Position numbers and translations under genes: made by a program. Below, piece after piece: positions 15,561 to 28,435 of a stretch of DNA of 64,000 bases. The notes under the pieces are model-generated. The model had not been told where the DNA came from. It saw nothing but the letters and a program-made list of their open reading frames with translations, and did no database searches. The stretch is taken from positions 852,501 through 916,500 of the forward strand of contig CAJQUW010001043.1 of assembly GCA_907163375.1 (NCBI GenBank), read 5' to 3'. This DNA is from Prostheceraeus crozeri. Taxonomy: Eukaryota > Platyhelminthes > Polycladida > Euryleptidae. The number at the start of each line of letters is the position of its first letter. Within the stretch, counting starts at the first letter, position 1.

Positions 15561-18500
15561 CACTATGCAGTAAAGAATGGTGAGAAGATGATGGTGAAAT
15601 CATCAAGTGAACTAATTTTCGTACGCCTGCTACTTTTTTAATAATGATCAGAAGGACCAATATTATGGAGAAAACTTGTGCGCAATGATCTGAATTCTTC
15701 GAATCTGAAGGAATTGTGGCATCCGAAGCACTTTGCTTGAACTCACATTAATTTTTCATAAGTCTTCCAGGGGTATATTGCTTACTTACTTACACAAAGC
15801 TGCCATTTGTCAAATCATGATGATTTCTGTAAACAATTGATGTAGCTTGTTTATGGAACATACTGTATATGGAAATCCGAAGCAGCTTAAGATTTCTAAG
15901 GTCTTGTGGACTGACAATTTCACACATTTGATATTGTATGCGGTTCCGGACTCTGTATACACATTATTTCACACTTAAATATATTTTCATTTAACATTTG
16001 AACGCCTTCTAACTTTTGAACCATAAACATGATTCACTTCAAAGTACTAAGAAAATTTCAATTGATAGCATCAATCGAATGATACTAGAATAATTGACTG
16101 ATTGGCATTTGAAAATCGGATAATTGATGATCATCAGCAAGTGTGGCAAAGTGAAGAAAAAATGTCTGATTGATGGTACTGGATTGGTGCAGTTGAAAAA
16201 TTGGCCTCATTGAATCGAACACCTCCATAATTGTGTTGTGAAACATCCGCTCGAGATGGAGCTTTGACAACGATCTAGAGATTCCGTCACCAGACTTTGC
16301 ATCGCACGCAAGTAGGCCTATTCTCCACTCACATACTTTGCGCACTTATCGCAAATGGAATTAATTAACTATTCAAATTTGGAAACTTAAACAGATCTGA
16401 GTGATGATTTTAAAGGGTAAAACTGTAGAAACAGTTACGTCGATTTACACCATTCAATATATAGCAAAAAAAAGATTGAGGTAATGAGGTAAAAAAAATT
16501 CCATAATTAATATTGTGGCTAAATTCATTGAGATAAAGAATAATTATCATAATATCAATTAATATTTCAAGTGATAATGCATATTTGCTTTAATATACAT
16601 TTAAGAGCTAGTATCAAAAATGAATATGATTATGTCTCTATACTGATAGATCGAAATGGAGAGACTTAGTAACTGATAAATGATAATTCAATGATGCAAA
16701 AATACTCTTGAATATTTAATTACAAGCACTTGTGTATGGGAAAATGAAATGAATCGATAAATTGCCGATATCCGGTGGCATATATTCGAGCTACCAGTGC
16801 TGATGCCGGATAGGAGATAACGTGCACAATGCGGATACAACACTTTTCAAAACAGCTTGATGTACGACAACTGTGTATAGCTTGTCTTCCATTTATCTTG
16901 GTTATAATCAGTTAAGAATTGAGATTCCTGTATACAGATGTAACACACGCAGCTAAAGACCCAAATTTTCAGCACGGACCTAGCCAGTCTTCTTTCCTGT
17001 CAAGACTTAACCTGGAGGCCCAAGGATGTTATGTGAAAGTTTTGTTCTCTGAATGCGTCATGCACACTTGCATAGTCACATACAATTTGCATGCTGAAGT
17101 GTTTGCAGGTTACGACTTGAGGTGCACTGAGATTGTCTCTCGTTGATTTAGGGTTGGGATTCGAAACTTCTAAGAACAGTTACACTTGCAAGGATAGCTT
17201 TCATTTTCCTGCAAAACTAAAGGGAGAGCGCATTCTTACGTGTACATAGGTTATCAAAACCTCCCATCGGAAGCAATTAACTGACTACTCGCTACTAACC
17301 TAAAATTTGTCTGCTGTAGGTGATCAACAAATTAATAATGACAATTAGTGCTAGTACTAGGTTTAAGTCCTATACCTACTTATCTTGTATTCGAAATAGT
17401 GACCTTTAGTTGTGATATACAAACACTGGCTGTGGACACGCTGAGCTTAGTCCGCCCTCGGAATATTACGACGTGTCCGCGTCCAGCTGATGTCGCCAAG
17501 TTGCGTTCCTGTCCGACAAAGATACAAACCTTGATGACCAACACAATAAATCCAAGTCAAAATGATGAATGCTGCTAAAACCTCAATATTTGCAAAGGAG
17601 AAATGTCTAATCATAATCATGCTACTATCGCGACTGAAAATTCATTCGATTTCATATTTCAAATACGAAAGTTCGCCGAATAGTTCACAGAACTATAGGT
17701 TAAATTTTTCAGTTCATGCAAACAATAATTAAGATTAAGACTCTTTCAACTTTCAACATTAAAAGCATTTACTACATACCTGCTGAATCAACAAATGCAC
17801 GACATATACATGTAGACGTATTAATTCTAGAGCAGTTGAAGACGACAGATCTATATGAAAATTAATGTTTGAGAATTGCAAATCGTACTGATGCACTTGA
17901 AGAAGGAAATGTACATTGAGAACACCGAAAACGACTTGATGTTGATTTGGTTACCTACAAGAATGATTAAAAATGTGAAGCGCTTCCATGGTCGTATAAT
18001 ACCCGGAGGAAGTGAGGAGTATTTGCCAATGGGATGTCTCAGAGAAAATATATTCGTCCTTCTATTTTTATTTCGGATGAAATTGTTAATCAAATTATAC
18101 TTTCTTAGGAAATGATTGAAGATATACATGTGATTTGTAGCGATGGTCTTTAAAAAAAGAATAATTATGCAATAATGTATAGCATTTCAGATAGCTTACT
18201 ATTGAATATGATGAAACTAAATAACTATAAATGCATTTCAAAAGCAAATTGTAACTTTATGCAATGCACAGCTTGAGAAAACATCATAGAAATCTGACAA
18301 AAAACTAAGCACGAAGTTCTTTGCAACCTCATTGTCATTGCAACTCTATCAATCTACAGATAACACAAACAAAACTCTGATGCTATGAGTGGCAAATGAG
18401 CATTTCAGCAGGAAGAGAGGAGCGCTAGTTATCACCACCATTTCCATATTCTTTGACACATCACATTTAATATTCATAACTTTGTTTAATCATAGAAGTA

Positions 18501-19937
18501 TTGTATTTTAAGTTAGAATCTAGAATGTAGCACACTGAATGTTTCCGAGCAAAGTTTTCTGACCATCTCACTGACGATTAACTTACCCCTATCACCCATG
18601 AAGGTCTGAAGTACATTCAGATCTCTTGGGAGGAGGGCGTTTTTGGCGTGTGCGATATTCCCCTGGTCGGCTCAGATTCGCACAAAAAAAATGGCAAATA
18701 AAAAGTTTAACTCCTCAGATATTACAAAATTTTGATTTGATGGATCTATTATTTTATCGATTCTACTAATTGCGAGATGCTTTTCTATGGAACCAATTAT
18801 CATGTAATTTATCAAAAGTGTGCAGAATGCCATACAATATTTTATTATAATGATCTTTTCACTGAAATCGCTGAAGAAAAGAGCGGATTATCAAATACCC
18901 ATCATGGATTATAGACAGATGGCCAATCGGCAACTCAAATCATGTCCTATTCATTCAAAGACGGAACTTACAATGAAAAGTGAAGCTCTTCATTTAGGGT
19001 AATGCAAACTTTGAAAGTCTAACAATTCAAAAATTTGAAATGTAAATAAATCAGAATGTGATCTTCAAGTGGGCAAAATCGGAAACATTATAGAAAGAGC
19101 AATAAAACTGAAATTATTGAAAGCCTATCTTACTAGGTTCAATTAAAAAATAGGTCCGGAGCAAAAAGGCAGCAGTGGACGCATCGTTTCGCCAGTATGG
19201 ATTAGGTTAAGCTACAATGATCCACAAAGATGATGCATGCAAATAGAAAATAAAGTACGGGCATGCTCTTGTAAAATAAAAGCGACACAACTTCTCTGAA
19301 AGATGGATTAAGCGATTTTACGATGATGCATGTCATCAAGAGTTTTAACGAAGGGGCGGCACACCTGCGTTGTGTCGGAAACCATGAGCACACTGTTTCC
19401 ATCAGTTGAGTTGAAAAGTTATAAACTCAACTTGTTTCATCGGTAACTCTTAGAAACATGTACAAAATTAGAAAGTTCCATACTACAGATCCTGTCCTGT
19501 TTTGAGGATAGTTTCTGCATTTGACAAGATAAATCATCAGTTTTGTGTGATTGTTCATCAATTCACGACTGCCAACAGCATTCCGTACTTGCATAGTTGC
19601 AATTACCTGATCGCATGATTTGATGTTTGATAGGGTTAACAGGTTGACTAAACAGACAAGGACAGGTTTTTATCACGTCTTGTAATGAATGAATTTGAAG
19701 TTGAAGGAGATTGTAAATGTTAGAAAATCTCTACTTAGAAAATACGGTTCAATTTTCATCATTGATGTTTTAACGGTACAGATTCCCACACAGAAATAGC
19801 TGCATGTATGTTGAAATAATGTTGAGAATATGTGTATAGCAGCTTTTGTGCTTTTCAAGGATCCCTTAATAAAGAAGATACATATTCCTAGCTTTCAATC
19901 GATGAGCAAAAGATTTTAACTACCGTTGCAATAATTC
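15561..19937. other. Non-coding stretch, nothing identified
   Basis: About 4.4 kb of AT-rich sequence. Open frames are short and show no family motif or codon signal. No terminal repeats or tandem arrays were noticed. It is probably intergenic or intronic host DNA. Confidence 0.5.
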
Positions 19938-20361
19938 GCCGTGGCACAGTGGTCAAGTGCTCGACCTATCAATCTTATGGTCCAGAGGTCGATCCCCTTA
20001 AGTGTCATTGGAAGTCGGCAGGAAGGGCATCCGGACTACAAGACTCCGTCTAAAGTCTGACAATGTAGGTATTGCATTAATTCAGACATCTAACTCTTTT
20101 AACGGCTTCAGTGAAATATAGTGAAAAATTCAGATGTTAGCGTTTTGAATGAAAGGATGGGAAGTTTAGTGCTGAGTTAAAAAACGAGGTGGCATTGAAG
20201 TAGGAGAAACGAGAGGCGGTACAATGGCGATTCGTGGCCGGGTTTCTTGGGAGGCTTTGTGAAGACGCATGGCATCCAGAATAGAAGTGCCACAACGCTC
20301 CAGAAAAGTCTGACTATGTCAGCACCGTCCAAGTCACCAATTCAGGGGAGTAGAGACGTTT
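19938..20361 (+). repeat. tRNA-derived SINE copy, composite or long subfamily
   Basis: The head has box A (GTGGCACAGTGGTCAAGTGC) and box B (AGAGGTCGATCCCC) of a tRNA-like pol III promoter, then GTGTCATTGGAAGTCGGCAG. From about 20035 the sequence departs from the common SINE body and matches the copy at 39158-39502 (opposite strand) for about 340 bases. After 20273 it carries the usual SINE 3' body again (CCACAACGCTCC, GTCTGACTATGTCAGCACC). It is either a long subfamily or two SINEs in a row. Confidence 0.75.
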
Positions 20362-23199
20362 AAGTTTTTATTATATCAAGTTTGATGATTGCATTTCGCG
20401 GTTTCGTATAAATTAATTGATATTTACCATGTAAGCTGTTAAGGGAATATGAATTGTATGATCAACGATGTAATCTGATCCAGTATATAATGGAAATATG
20501 CACATTCAATTACCCAGCTTACTATTGGGAAGGATCTTCATTCCAATGAAACTTTACTGAGAATCGATATTATCTCCCAGGGAAGAGGGAGCTGGAGACG
20601 CTTGACATTACGATCTTAGAGTGGTGGGTTCGGGTCTCAGATATGGAACGTACTGTGTCAGCCAAGTCATTAATTAACTTACTAAAAAATTGATGATCTT
20701 ATTACGTGAGAAGGACACACCATACAATTCACGGTATAATGCATCATTTACCGGCTCTCATAAAATTATGTATCATGTTCAGTTTACAACTTTACCTGGA
20801 CAAATGCACCAAAAACTATTTCAGATTAAAAAAATGTAAAAATTAGAAGACAAAGAAGATTAAAAATTGATGTAGTTGACTGCAGTAATACTCTACAGCT
20901 ACTGTCAGTGCTTCAATTAGAATAAGTACTTGTATTATACACCTGAAGTTATGCTACACCTGAGAGATCAGACTTGTAAATGGGCTTTAATTTTCCGACT
21001 CGGCATAGTTCAGGTACGATATGAAAAAGCCCGGTCCGTGTCCGCTTTATCAGAATATTCAGGTACAACCCCGGCCAGTAATATAGGATATGCATGAACT
21101 TGTAAATTGGCTTGAATATTCCAGCCCGATTCAATCCAATCCACGCATGAGAACCATCGAATTTTGCCACGGCGGAAAATAAGCAGTAAGAAAACGACGG
21201 GCTTCATTCCTCAAGCTTCATTCCTCAATAGGGATAAACATGTGACTGTATACGTGTAGTTATCCTGATATAGTCCCTTTAAAATGCTTGAAATGATCGT
21301 GACAATCAATGACGATGTTGAAGCATTCACTATTCAGAAGGCAGTAATAGGCACTTTAAATTAAATTTCTGCTTAAGTGTTCAGATCATAGAAGTGGATA
21401 ATAGTACACTAGAATGGAAGTTTGAAATCTTGCCTATGTACAATGATGGCACATGGAAAAATCTATGGTTTGTAGATCACATTCGATTTAAAACATTGTA
21501 TCATAGTCAAACTATTTGCCAAGTTGGTTGTGGAAGTTGTTGACACCTAATTACAGGATTTTCATGAAGAGAATTGCAAGTGAGAAGGCAGCATTGTTTC
21601 ATGTGAAATAGCCTACTATTCCATGGATTAATATAGTGTGTCTATTTGTAGCAGTCACTGACAACAATTTTCCAATTTTTCAATATTGGAATGCGAATTA
21701 AAAATTGGTTCACAAAGTCATAATTGAAAGTGGTCGGTGTGCTGTTTGTAAGAACATCTGAAGAATTCCCCGATTGAAAGTCTAATTATTGGATAATTTC
21801 TTCTTAAAGCGGCAAAGAAACCTGGCGCTTTTCTGGAATAAACACATTGAAAGTTTCTTTACCGACAATCATTTCTCAAATAAATGAAATGTCACTGGAA
21901 CTTTTCAATTACATGTGATATATTTGGAAGCTGATATTCGAATGCATGTAGATATTTTTAAAATTATTCAAATTTAGTGAGCAGGGGAACTTTAAAGTAA
22001 AATGAGTACTCTAGGATTTCTTGGCCTCTGATTTCAAGCTGGAGTTATGCATGTTCTTTAAATCGACATTACAAGTTGCACAAGAGTCTGATTATACTAT
22101 TGATAGATTATCGGAGCGATATTTCAAAATGATGAACGTACAGAACGTTTAAAAGGATTTTCTTCTTTGTCATGCTGTCGGCGCAGCATTTTGTAAATTT
22201 ACTATTGCTTTTGAGTACATGGTCTTTGGACAAGGGCCAACAATTCAGATCAAGAATTGGCCAGATAAATATAAATGCCAATCAAAAAACATGGAAGCCA
22301 GATCGCACATGTTGCATTTTGCCCCAACTAAGTTCCCCCGGCGTGTGCCATAATTTTCATGCAATTTCCATTCTAGGACTTTCTATGGTATTGTTAATTT
22401 CTATGGTTCAGATGGTTCAATTAAGTCAAACTGTCAAAATTTCATATTGAATAAATTTCCGCCGTTTATGCGGCGACCTGCTCACATGAAAAGAATTCGT
22501 TTTTTCCTTTCTGAAACAACTTTCATCGCTCTAACTTTAAAGAAACCACTGTTAAATATATGAAGACCAAAGTTAGCTTCAGAAAATTAGTTTCAATGTA
22601 AGTAATGAAATGTGATGGTGGGTCAGCGTCACCACTCCCCCATATTGGTGATTGTGTGATCAATCAATGTCAAAGTGCTAAACATTTTTCTCACGCTAAT
22701 TCGTCTTTCTGCTCTGAAATGTTTGATAGTTTATGAGATAGTTACGAGACGGCATGTCCTTGACAATCTAATACAAAGCCTTCTAGTACTATCATTTTCA
22801 CTACATATTTAGTTGTTGATCAGTAGATTTCTACTGATACATTGTTGTTCTACAGTTTCTAATTTCTGAATTTTGTTTCCGATAATTGCATTGTGTGAAT
22901 TCCACAATTTCGTACACTCTGATACGATACGAGAAAAATGAACGAATTCCATGATTTTCGCTTTTAGTATTGTATTACCACATTCGCTCTTTTTATTACA
23001 CGATCTCAAGTAATAACCAACTGTCTAATAGTGACGCACCCTGAATTTACGTGGGAAGAGCAGATAATTAATTATGACCCTTGTCACACTGTTGAGATAG
23101 TGCGGTACTTTTTAGATCACACAGCTTTTCGAGTTTGCTTTTAGTGAATGAAGATGAATTTTGAAGTCTGTTTCGTAAGTATCATGCTATGACCTGAAT
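20362..23199. other. Non-coding stretch, nothing firm
   Basis: No coding frame can be supported. Around 20590-20640 a short GTGGTGGGTTCGGGTCTC looks like an isolated box B. Around 20965-21140 the phrase CTTGTAAAT and TTCAGGTAC occur twice each, hinting at an old internal duplication. Confidence 0.4.
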
Positions 23200-23690
23200 A
23201 GCGGCATGTGGCCTCTCACTCAAATCCTTTTATCGTCGATTATAATCCCTGGCCAATTCTCTCAAACGATGGCATCATTGGAAACAAGTTCGATTAGTCG
23301 AAGATCTTCGACGCAATGTCCCTCCATGATTTCTTCGCTCTCTTTGTCCAATAGCTGTCGTCCATATGCCCGAACCATAGCAGCCGCCTTCTTCGTGCGA
23401 CATCGATATCTATGGCTTGAGATCCAATCTTGAGAAGAGACACTACACAGCCAACGCCAACTACACAGTCGACTGTCGTTGACTCAAGGTCGCTTCAGTG
23501 ATTCGTTCGTCATGGCCCACGTTGCGCTGACGTATAACATGCAGCTTCTGACGCATGCATCGCAGATCTTGGTCTTCGTTTTCAAAAATCCGGTTGCTTG
23601 ATTGTCAGAAAGCGTGACAGTTCTGAACTTACTCCAACATGTGGCCCTCCTCCAGAATAGTTTATCCATCCCTGCTTTAGGTATTTAGTG
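23200..23690 (-). mobile_element. LINE 3' fragment (end of reverse-transcriptase ORF)
   Basis: On the minus strand the translation contains WSKFRTVTLS, KTKTKICDACVRSCMLY, SATWAMTNESLKR and, in another frame further on, RRRRLLWFGHMDDSYWTKRAKK. These are the thumb/C-terminal signatures of an RTE/Jockey-like non-LTR retrotransposon (normally CVRSAMLYGSETWA and RRLRWFGHV). The fragment is 5'-truncated and carries frame changes and stops, so it is an old copy. Confidence 0.75.
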
Positions 23691-25605
23691 CTTTCCTTAC
23701 AGATTTCTTTTCAGATTGTAAAGTTAGAATCGGTCTCCACAGATTGATGTGTTCTTGAGTTCAAAAGACCAGTGAAAAACATGGGCAATCAACTTCGTAG
23801 CATCACATGCAGTCTCCGCTGCAACTCTACAACTATGTTATCCCAACACTCAACTGTCCCATCTTTCCTGAAACTCTGGAACAACTTGTAGAAGACGAAC
23901 TTTAAGAAGATGAACATCACATGAAACAGAAGACTAAAAATTTTCACAACAATGAACAGGAAGATGTAGATCTAATTAATCATTTACCTATTCCCCGTTC
24001 ACCCTCAGATAAAACTTACGCGTTGATGGTAACAAACAGAAACGCGTCTTCCAGTTGAAAGACAAGAGCGTGTATTGGTGTTCAATGGCATGTCGGTTAC
24101 AAGATAACGCAATTTCAAGGCAAAAGGAGCACCGATAATGAGAGCATTCATGTTCAGTCAGTCAGAAACTATTATCGACATTGAAACACAATCCACTTTG
24201 TTTTTAATTAGAATGTCACAGCTATATGGAGCAGCGAAGTATCCTTTACGGGAAGAAAGTAATCGAATTATCACACGAACGCAACTCTTCTGACTAAAAT
24301 GTTGAATGAGATTTTTTAAACATCATTTCCGAGAACAGAAAGCTTATAGATATGCCATCTCCACAATGCATACTATTTCACGTTCATACAAGCGTTCGGA
24401 GATCAAAGGAATTTGAGCAAAATGGCTATTAATAGCATCACAAGACGAAATTTCTTGTTTGTCTTCAGGAGAAGCAGTGCAGGTCTGAAGCATACTGTCC
24501 AAAAATTAAACTCAAAATCGGAACTTCCAGCAGAAATACATCACTAGAAATGCTATTACAGTCACTACGTCATGTATTTCACTATCTAATAGCGATAAAA
24601 TGGTAATAAAGTTTGTCACAACAAACTTCTCTAATACAATGTGAGTTTTCATTTTTTTTCATCCATTTAGTTTTCATTTCAATTTCTTATTGACAATTAG
24701 ACAATTCAAACGATCATTCTGTCTATAGAAGTGAATTGATATGCTTTCCATGCTTCATTGGAATAAATCGGTGAAGTGAATTGATTAGCTTTCCCTGCTT
24801 CATTTGAATAAATCAATGCACTCTGATTGATTTTTGAAAGCCATTCCCAGGAAAGTCAAACTTTATTTGCATTCCTTTTCAGGGACATATATATGATTGC
24901 CATAATACGCACTTATTCTCAGGATATTTGGCAAATTAGGAAAAACAAGGCATGCAACACCATGAATGGTGCATAGTGATTAACCTCCAATTGTTTCCTT
25001 GGAATAGTGTTCTTCAAAACTATTCAAAATGACCTCTAATTAATAGGCTAAGCATCGTCCTAAGCTATGTTTCGCAGGTGCACAAATCGAGTCAATTAAA
25101 TAAAACAAACTTGGTCCTCAAGTTAGGGCAGGCCTATTCATTCGATTAAATTCGTTGTTGATTATTCCACCATCAATGGTGCAATAGAGTGTCTAATTCA
25201 TGCATTACCCGTGTGTTGATTGAGTACCCGAGGCACAGTCGATGTCTATTCATGCCCTGTCATGTCTTATTGGAAGCGATTCTTTACAATAAGTAGGCCT
25301 ACATAGCACGTCATTGCGGAAGTTGTTAACAACAGGAACAATTTATCTCATAAATCTCCACATTTTGCAATTGCATTATTATGATATGCGAATATTTAGT
25401 CGCTATTACCTTCAGAAATGGTACTTGAAACAGTCTGCCGGTATGATGGGCCAAGAATGATAATAACACGTAATCTTAGATAACTCAGATTAAAAATATT
25501 ATAACATCAACTAGTACCACGAAAACAACAATTTATCATGCTCATCTTACAAATAATAGCGAAAGGTTTTAAACCTTTTAAAGAAAGTTGCTGATGAGCT
25601 GACCC
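23691..25605. other. Non-coding stretch with a short tandem duplication
   Basis: No gene can be supported. At 24731-24821 a 45-base unit (GTGAATTGAT, CTTTCC, TGCTTCATT, GAATAAATC) is repeated twice in tandem with a few differences. Confidence 0.5.
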
Positions 25606-25739
25606 CAGGGATCGCAATTCACCCAAGAGAAAAATACGGAAAATCGGGAAAAACCGAGGTTTGAATGCATAAATTTGAAATGTTTACATTAGAATAATTT
25701 CGCAAAATAAACTGAAAAAACGGAAAATTGCAATCCCTG
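25606..25739. mobile_element. hAT-type MITE with target duplication
   Basis: A 134-bp element with terminal inverted repeats: CAGGGATCGCAATT on the left and AATTGCAATCCCTG on the right, one mismatch. The flanks GCTGACCC and GATGACCC agree at seven of eight bases, as expected for an 8-bp hAT target duplication. It has no coding capacity. Confidence 0.85.
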
Positions 25740-27634
25740 GATGACCCTTTGATTCCCCTTCAGTCAGAACAAGGTGCTTCATGTGTCCTGATTGCACACA
25801 AAAGGCAGAGAAGTCTATAAACACTCAAACATATTGGACTTCTTCTATTCCGAGCTCTCAGAAAAGTTGAAGTACATTATACTTTTGCTGATAGACGTTC
25901 GAAGCTGACAGTTGAGCTCTCAGAAGTTTCTATAATGAGCAACTATCAGGGCGTTCATCGAAGTTACTATAATGACCCGGTCACACTGTCTCTCAGCTAA
26001 CACCTGTACTTGCCACGCCCGAAATTCTTCGCCGCCCCGCCCCGAAAACCATCGAAGTTGATAGTTGTTCTCATGGTTTTTTCTCAACATCGTCGAACCG
26101 TAGTCCTCCCTCCGTCAACTTAGATACTTATGATCCATGAGTGACATAATTCCTTCCTCCCCCCGAAATAGCAGTGGAGGAAAGTCGACACAGTCATCAT
26201 CAAGAAAACAATGCTCAGCTTTATGAGAGAGCTCTTATGCACAGTTTTAAACTCGCAGTCTCGACATCAAAGGACATTTTATCTAGGATCGGGGTCTACA
26301 AGTGAAAAGGTGGAATCAAGTCCCTTCAAACCCAGATTGTGAGACAAGAATGACATAAAACGAAAAGAGAAGTGAAAGTACCAAGGACAAAAATCATGCA
26401 TGAATACTATATGGCTAAGGAGACAGGACTAAGCGAATTATATATGCATACACTGTTTTTCATGCGAAAATGAGATTTGCAATAGCTTCGCCGACTAAAA
26501 GTGGTCGGGATAGAGTTAACAAAACATCGTCTTTTCGGCAATGATTGTCCCGTTCCTGAAGATTTTATCGACCTCAATTTCAGACTGAGTATCTCCTAAT
26601 TCAATTGAGTGTCAATTACCCTCACAGTCTGTCGATTCTTTCAATGTCCTCAATGCTGACGTAAAATTACTTACAGTCGTCTAACTCATCGTGGCATCAA
26701 ATATCATCATATTGTGAATTCACAGTTTTTAAGACGCGAAAATCATTTTGTTGAAATAACTCAACAGATGATTGATAATTCAGTTTCCTAATAACTAATG
26801 GGAAATAATGGCTAGTTGTTGATCACGGTTACTGATCGAAGTAACTGCGAAGTAGAGTCGAGTATGACATTCAAAATCGGATCTCATTCAATTCCATGAA
26901 AATGAGAAGAATAAGACTGACGCGACATAATAACAACGTCCGCTTTCTGATGACCATCTCATCATTTGCGAATCAAGATAATAGGATGCCAAACGATGCC
27001 ACATAAAATTTTCAAAGTCTTGTCCTTAACGAACATTTAGAAAGATAACTTTTGAGAACTAGGTCATCTAGTGAACAGCCAGTTAATCATCGAAGATTCC
27101 TCTTAGCAAGTAATCAATGTCCCAGGCTAAATTCTAATTTTGCTTACATTCAGAATTACTTTTTCGGGAATGATCGACTGAATGATTTCAAATAATGAGC
27201 CTCCGGCATTTCCGACTATCGATGACTTAGCAAGTATTGAAAAACGAAAGTCTTAAATCAAATAGCTACTGATGATTTGACATTTCCAAATACAAAATGT
27301 ATTAAAACATTCGAAAGTACTCAGAAGGCAGGCAGACAAAACTTTCATAAACAAGGAATGTCTAATAACTATTGATTTCCGATTATATTGATGTCATACG
27401 GATGTAGAATGATTACACCAGGGTGGCGGCCAAGACTCAAGCTTCAAATTCTAGGGCGATTTCCGGGTTATTCCAGGGCGATTTCATCACATTTCCATGC
27501 TATTTTTATATCAACAAAATCTGCGCATGTAACATCCCTGTAGAACGATATCTGTAATGCACTGTTTGATATCTAAAATATTAGGCTGTGTCTAAATTTC
27601 ATCAGAAAAAGATAAGTTCGGTTACGGTATTACA
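25740..27634. other. Non-coding stretch, nothing identified
   Basis: No supported frame. A GC-richer patch at about 25975-26060 (with CCGCCCCGCCCCG) stands out from its AT-rich surroundings, but no motif allows a call. Confidence 0.4.
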
Positions 27635-28435
27635 TTGCCACCTATTTATATGCCATCGGATAGCAAAAAAATAAATTGTCTTCCATCGGAATTTTCGGGT
27701 GGATTTCGACAACGTACAGTCGTGGAATCTGTATGTCCGAAATCGAGTGAAACTCTATATTCCACTGTCATATCAGTATGTTTATCGAGATTTGCATCTG
27801 GCTGCATGGCATCTGTGCTGCTTCTTTCAAAGCAAATGATGCAAGCAACAGGGTTAGTGACATTCATTAAGAATTACTCTGGATGTTGTCATTTAATTAT
27901 CTTGACACAGATATTCGAGACCAGATTTCTTGTCTCTTCGATTTATTTTTCAGATTTCCAAATGCTCTGGAATTGCTTCAGAAACAATAGCATTTTCTTC
28001 ATGCTTCATTCTTCCCATCCCGTGTCAGGCCTCCTCGGTCTCTACAGTGAAACAGAAAGATATAACGACACCATCTGTACGCGTAGCTATATGAACAAGA
28101 ACACACTGTCTTTCTCTCTCTCAATCGAGACACTTAATTCAAAGCTTCCATGTAAAGACCATGTGACATTAGAGGAAGATGTTATAACAGATGGAGACGT
28201 GAACGAAGAAATACAAAGAGAAATACATGGTCATGGAAATCAAAGAAATTCCCAGAATAAGTCAAATTTATATTCTTTTAGAAAGTCGGAGAGGAAAAGC
28301 CCGCGGTCATCAACTATGCAGTTCGAAAACTTTTATGGTGAAATGTTTAACTTCGACATTAACAAAGCATTAGGGACAAAAGCGAACAAAGAAGAAAGGA
28401 ATGCAAAATGTCCGGACTCGATACCAACACGATAA
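27635..28435 (+). CDS. Unassigned long ORF (266 codons), doubtful
   Basis: This is by far the longest frame in the 15.5-31 kb stretch. The first half is hydrophobic and Cys/Ser-rich without clear membrane segments. The second half is hydrophilic and more protein-like, from about residue 165 (KLPCKDHVTLEEDVITDGDV) to the end. TTTATTTTTCAG at about 27943-27954 is a good 3' splice site in front of the second half, so the real unit could be a host exon beginning near 27955. No family is recognised. A chance frame is quite possible. Confidence 0.25.
   Translation: MPPIYMPSDSKKINCLPSEFSGGFRQRTVVESVCPKSSETLYSTVISVCLSRFASGCMASVLLLSKQMMQATGLVTFIKNYSGCCHLIILTQIFETRFLVSSIYFSDFQMLWNCFRNNSIFFMLHSSHPVSGLLGLYSETERYNDTICTRSYMNKNTLSFSLSIETLNSKLPCKDHVTLEEDVITDGDVNEEIQREIHGHGNQRNSQNKSNLYSFRKSERKSPRSSTMQFENFYGEMFNFDINKALGTKANKEERNAKCPDSIPTR

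Noticed and set aside
20580-20645. Isolated box B-like GGTTCGGGTCTC
   Set aside because: Box A and SINE body are missing; could be chance or a very old SINE remnant, so not annotated.
27646-27867. Minus-strand 73-codon frame inside the 266-codon ORF
   Set aside because: Looks fairly protein-like, but has no acceptor or donor site in place and cannot be separated from chance.
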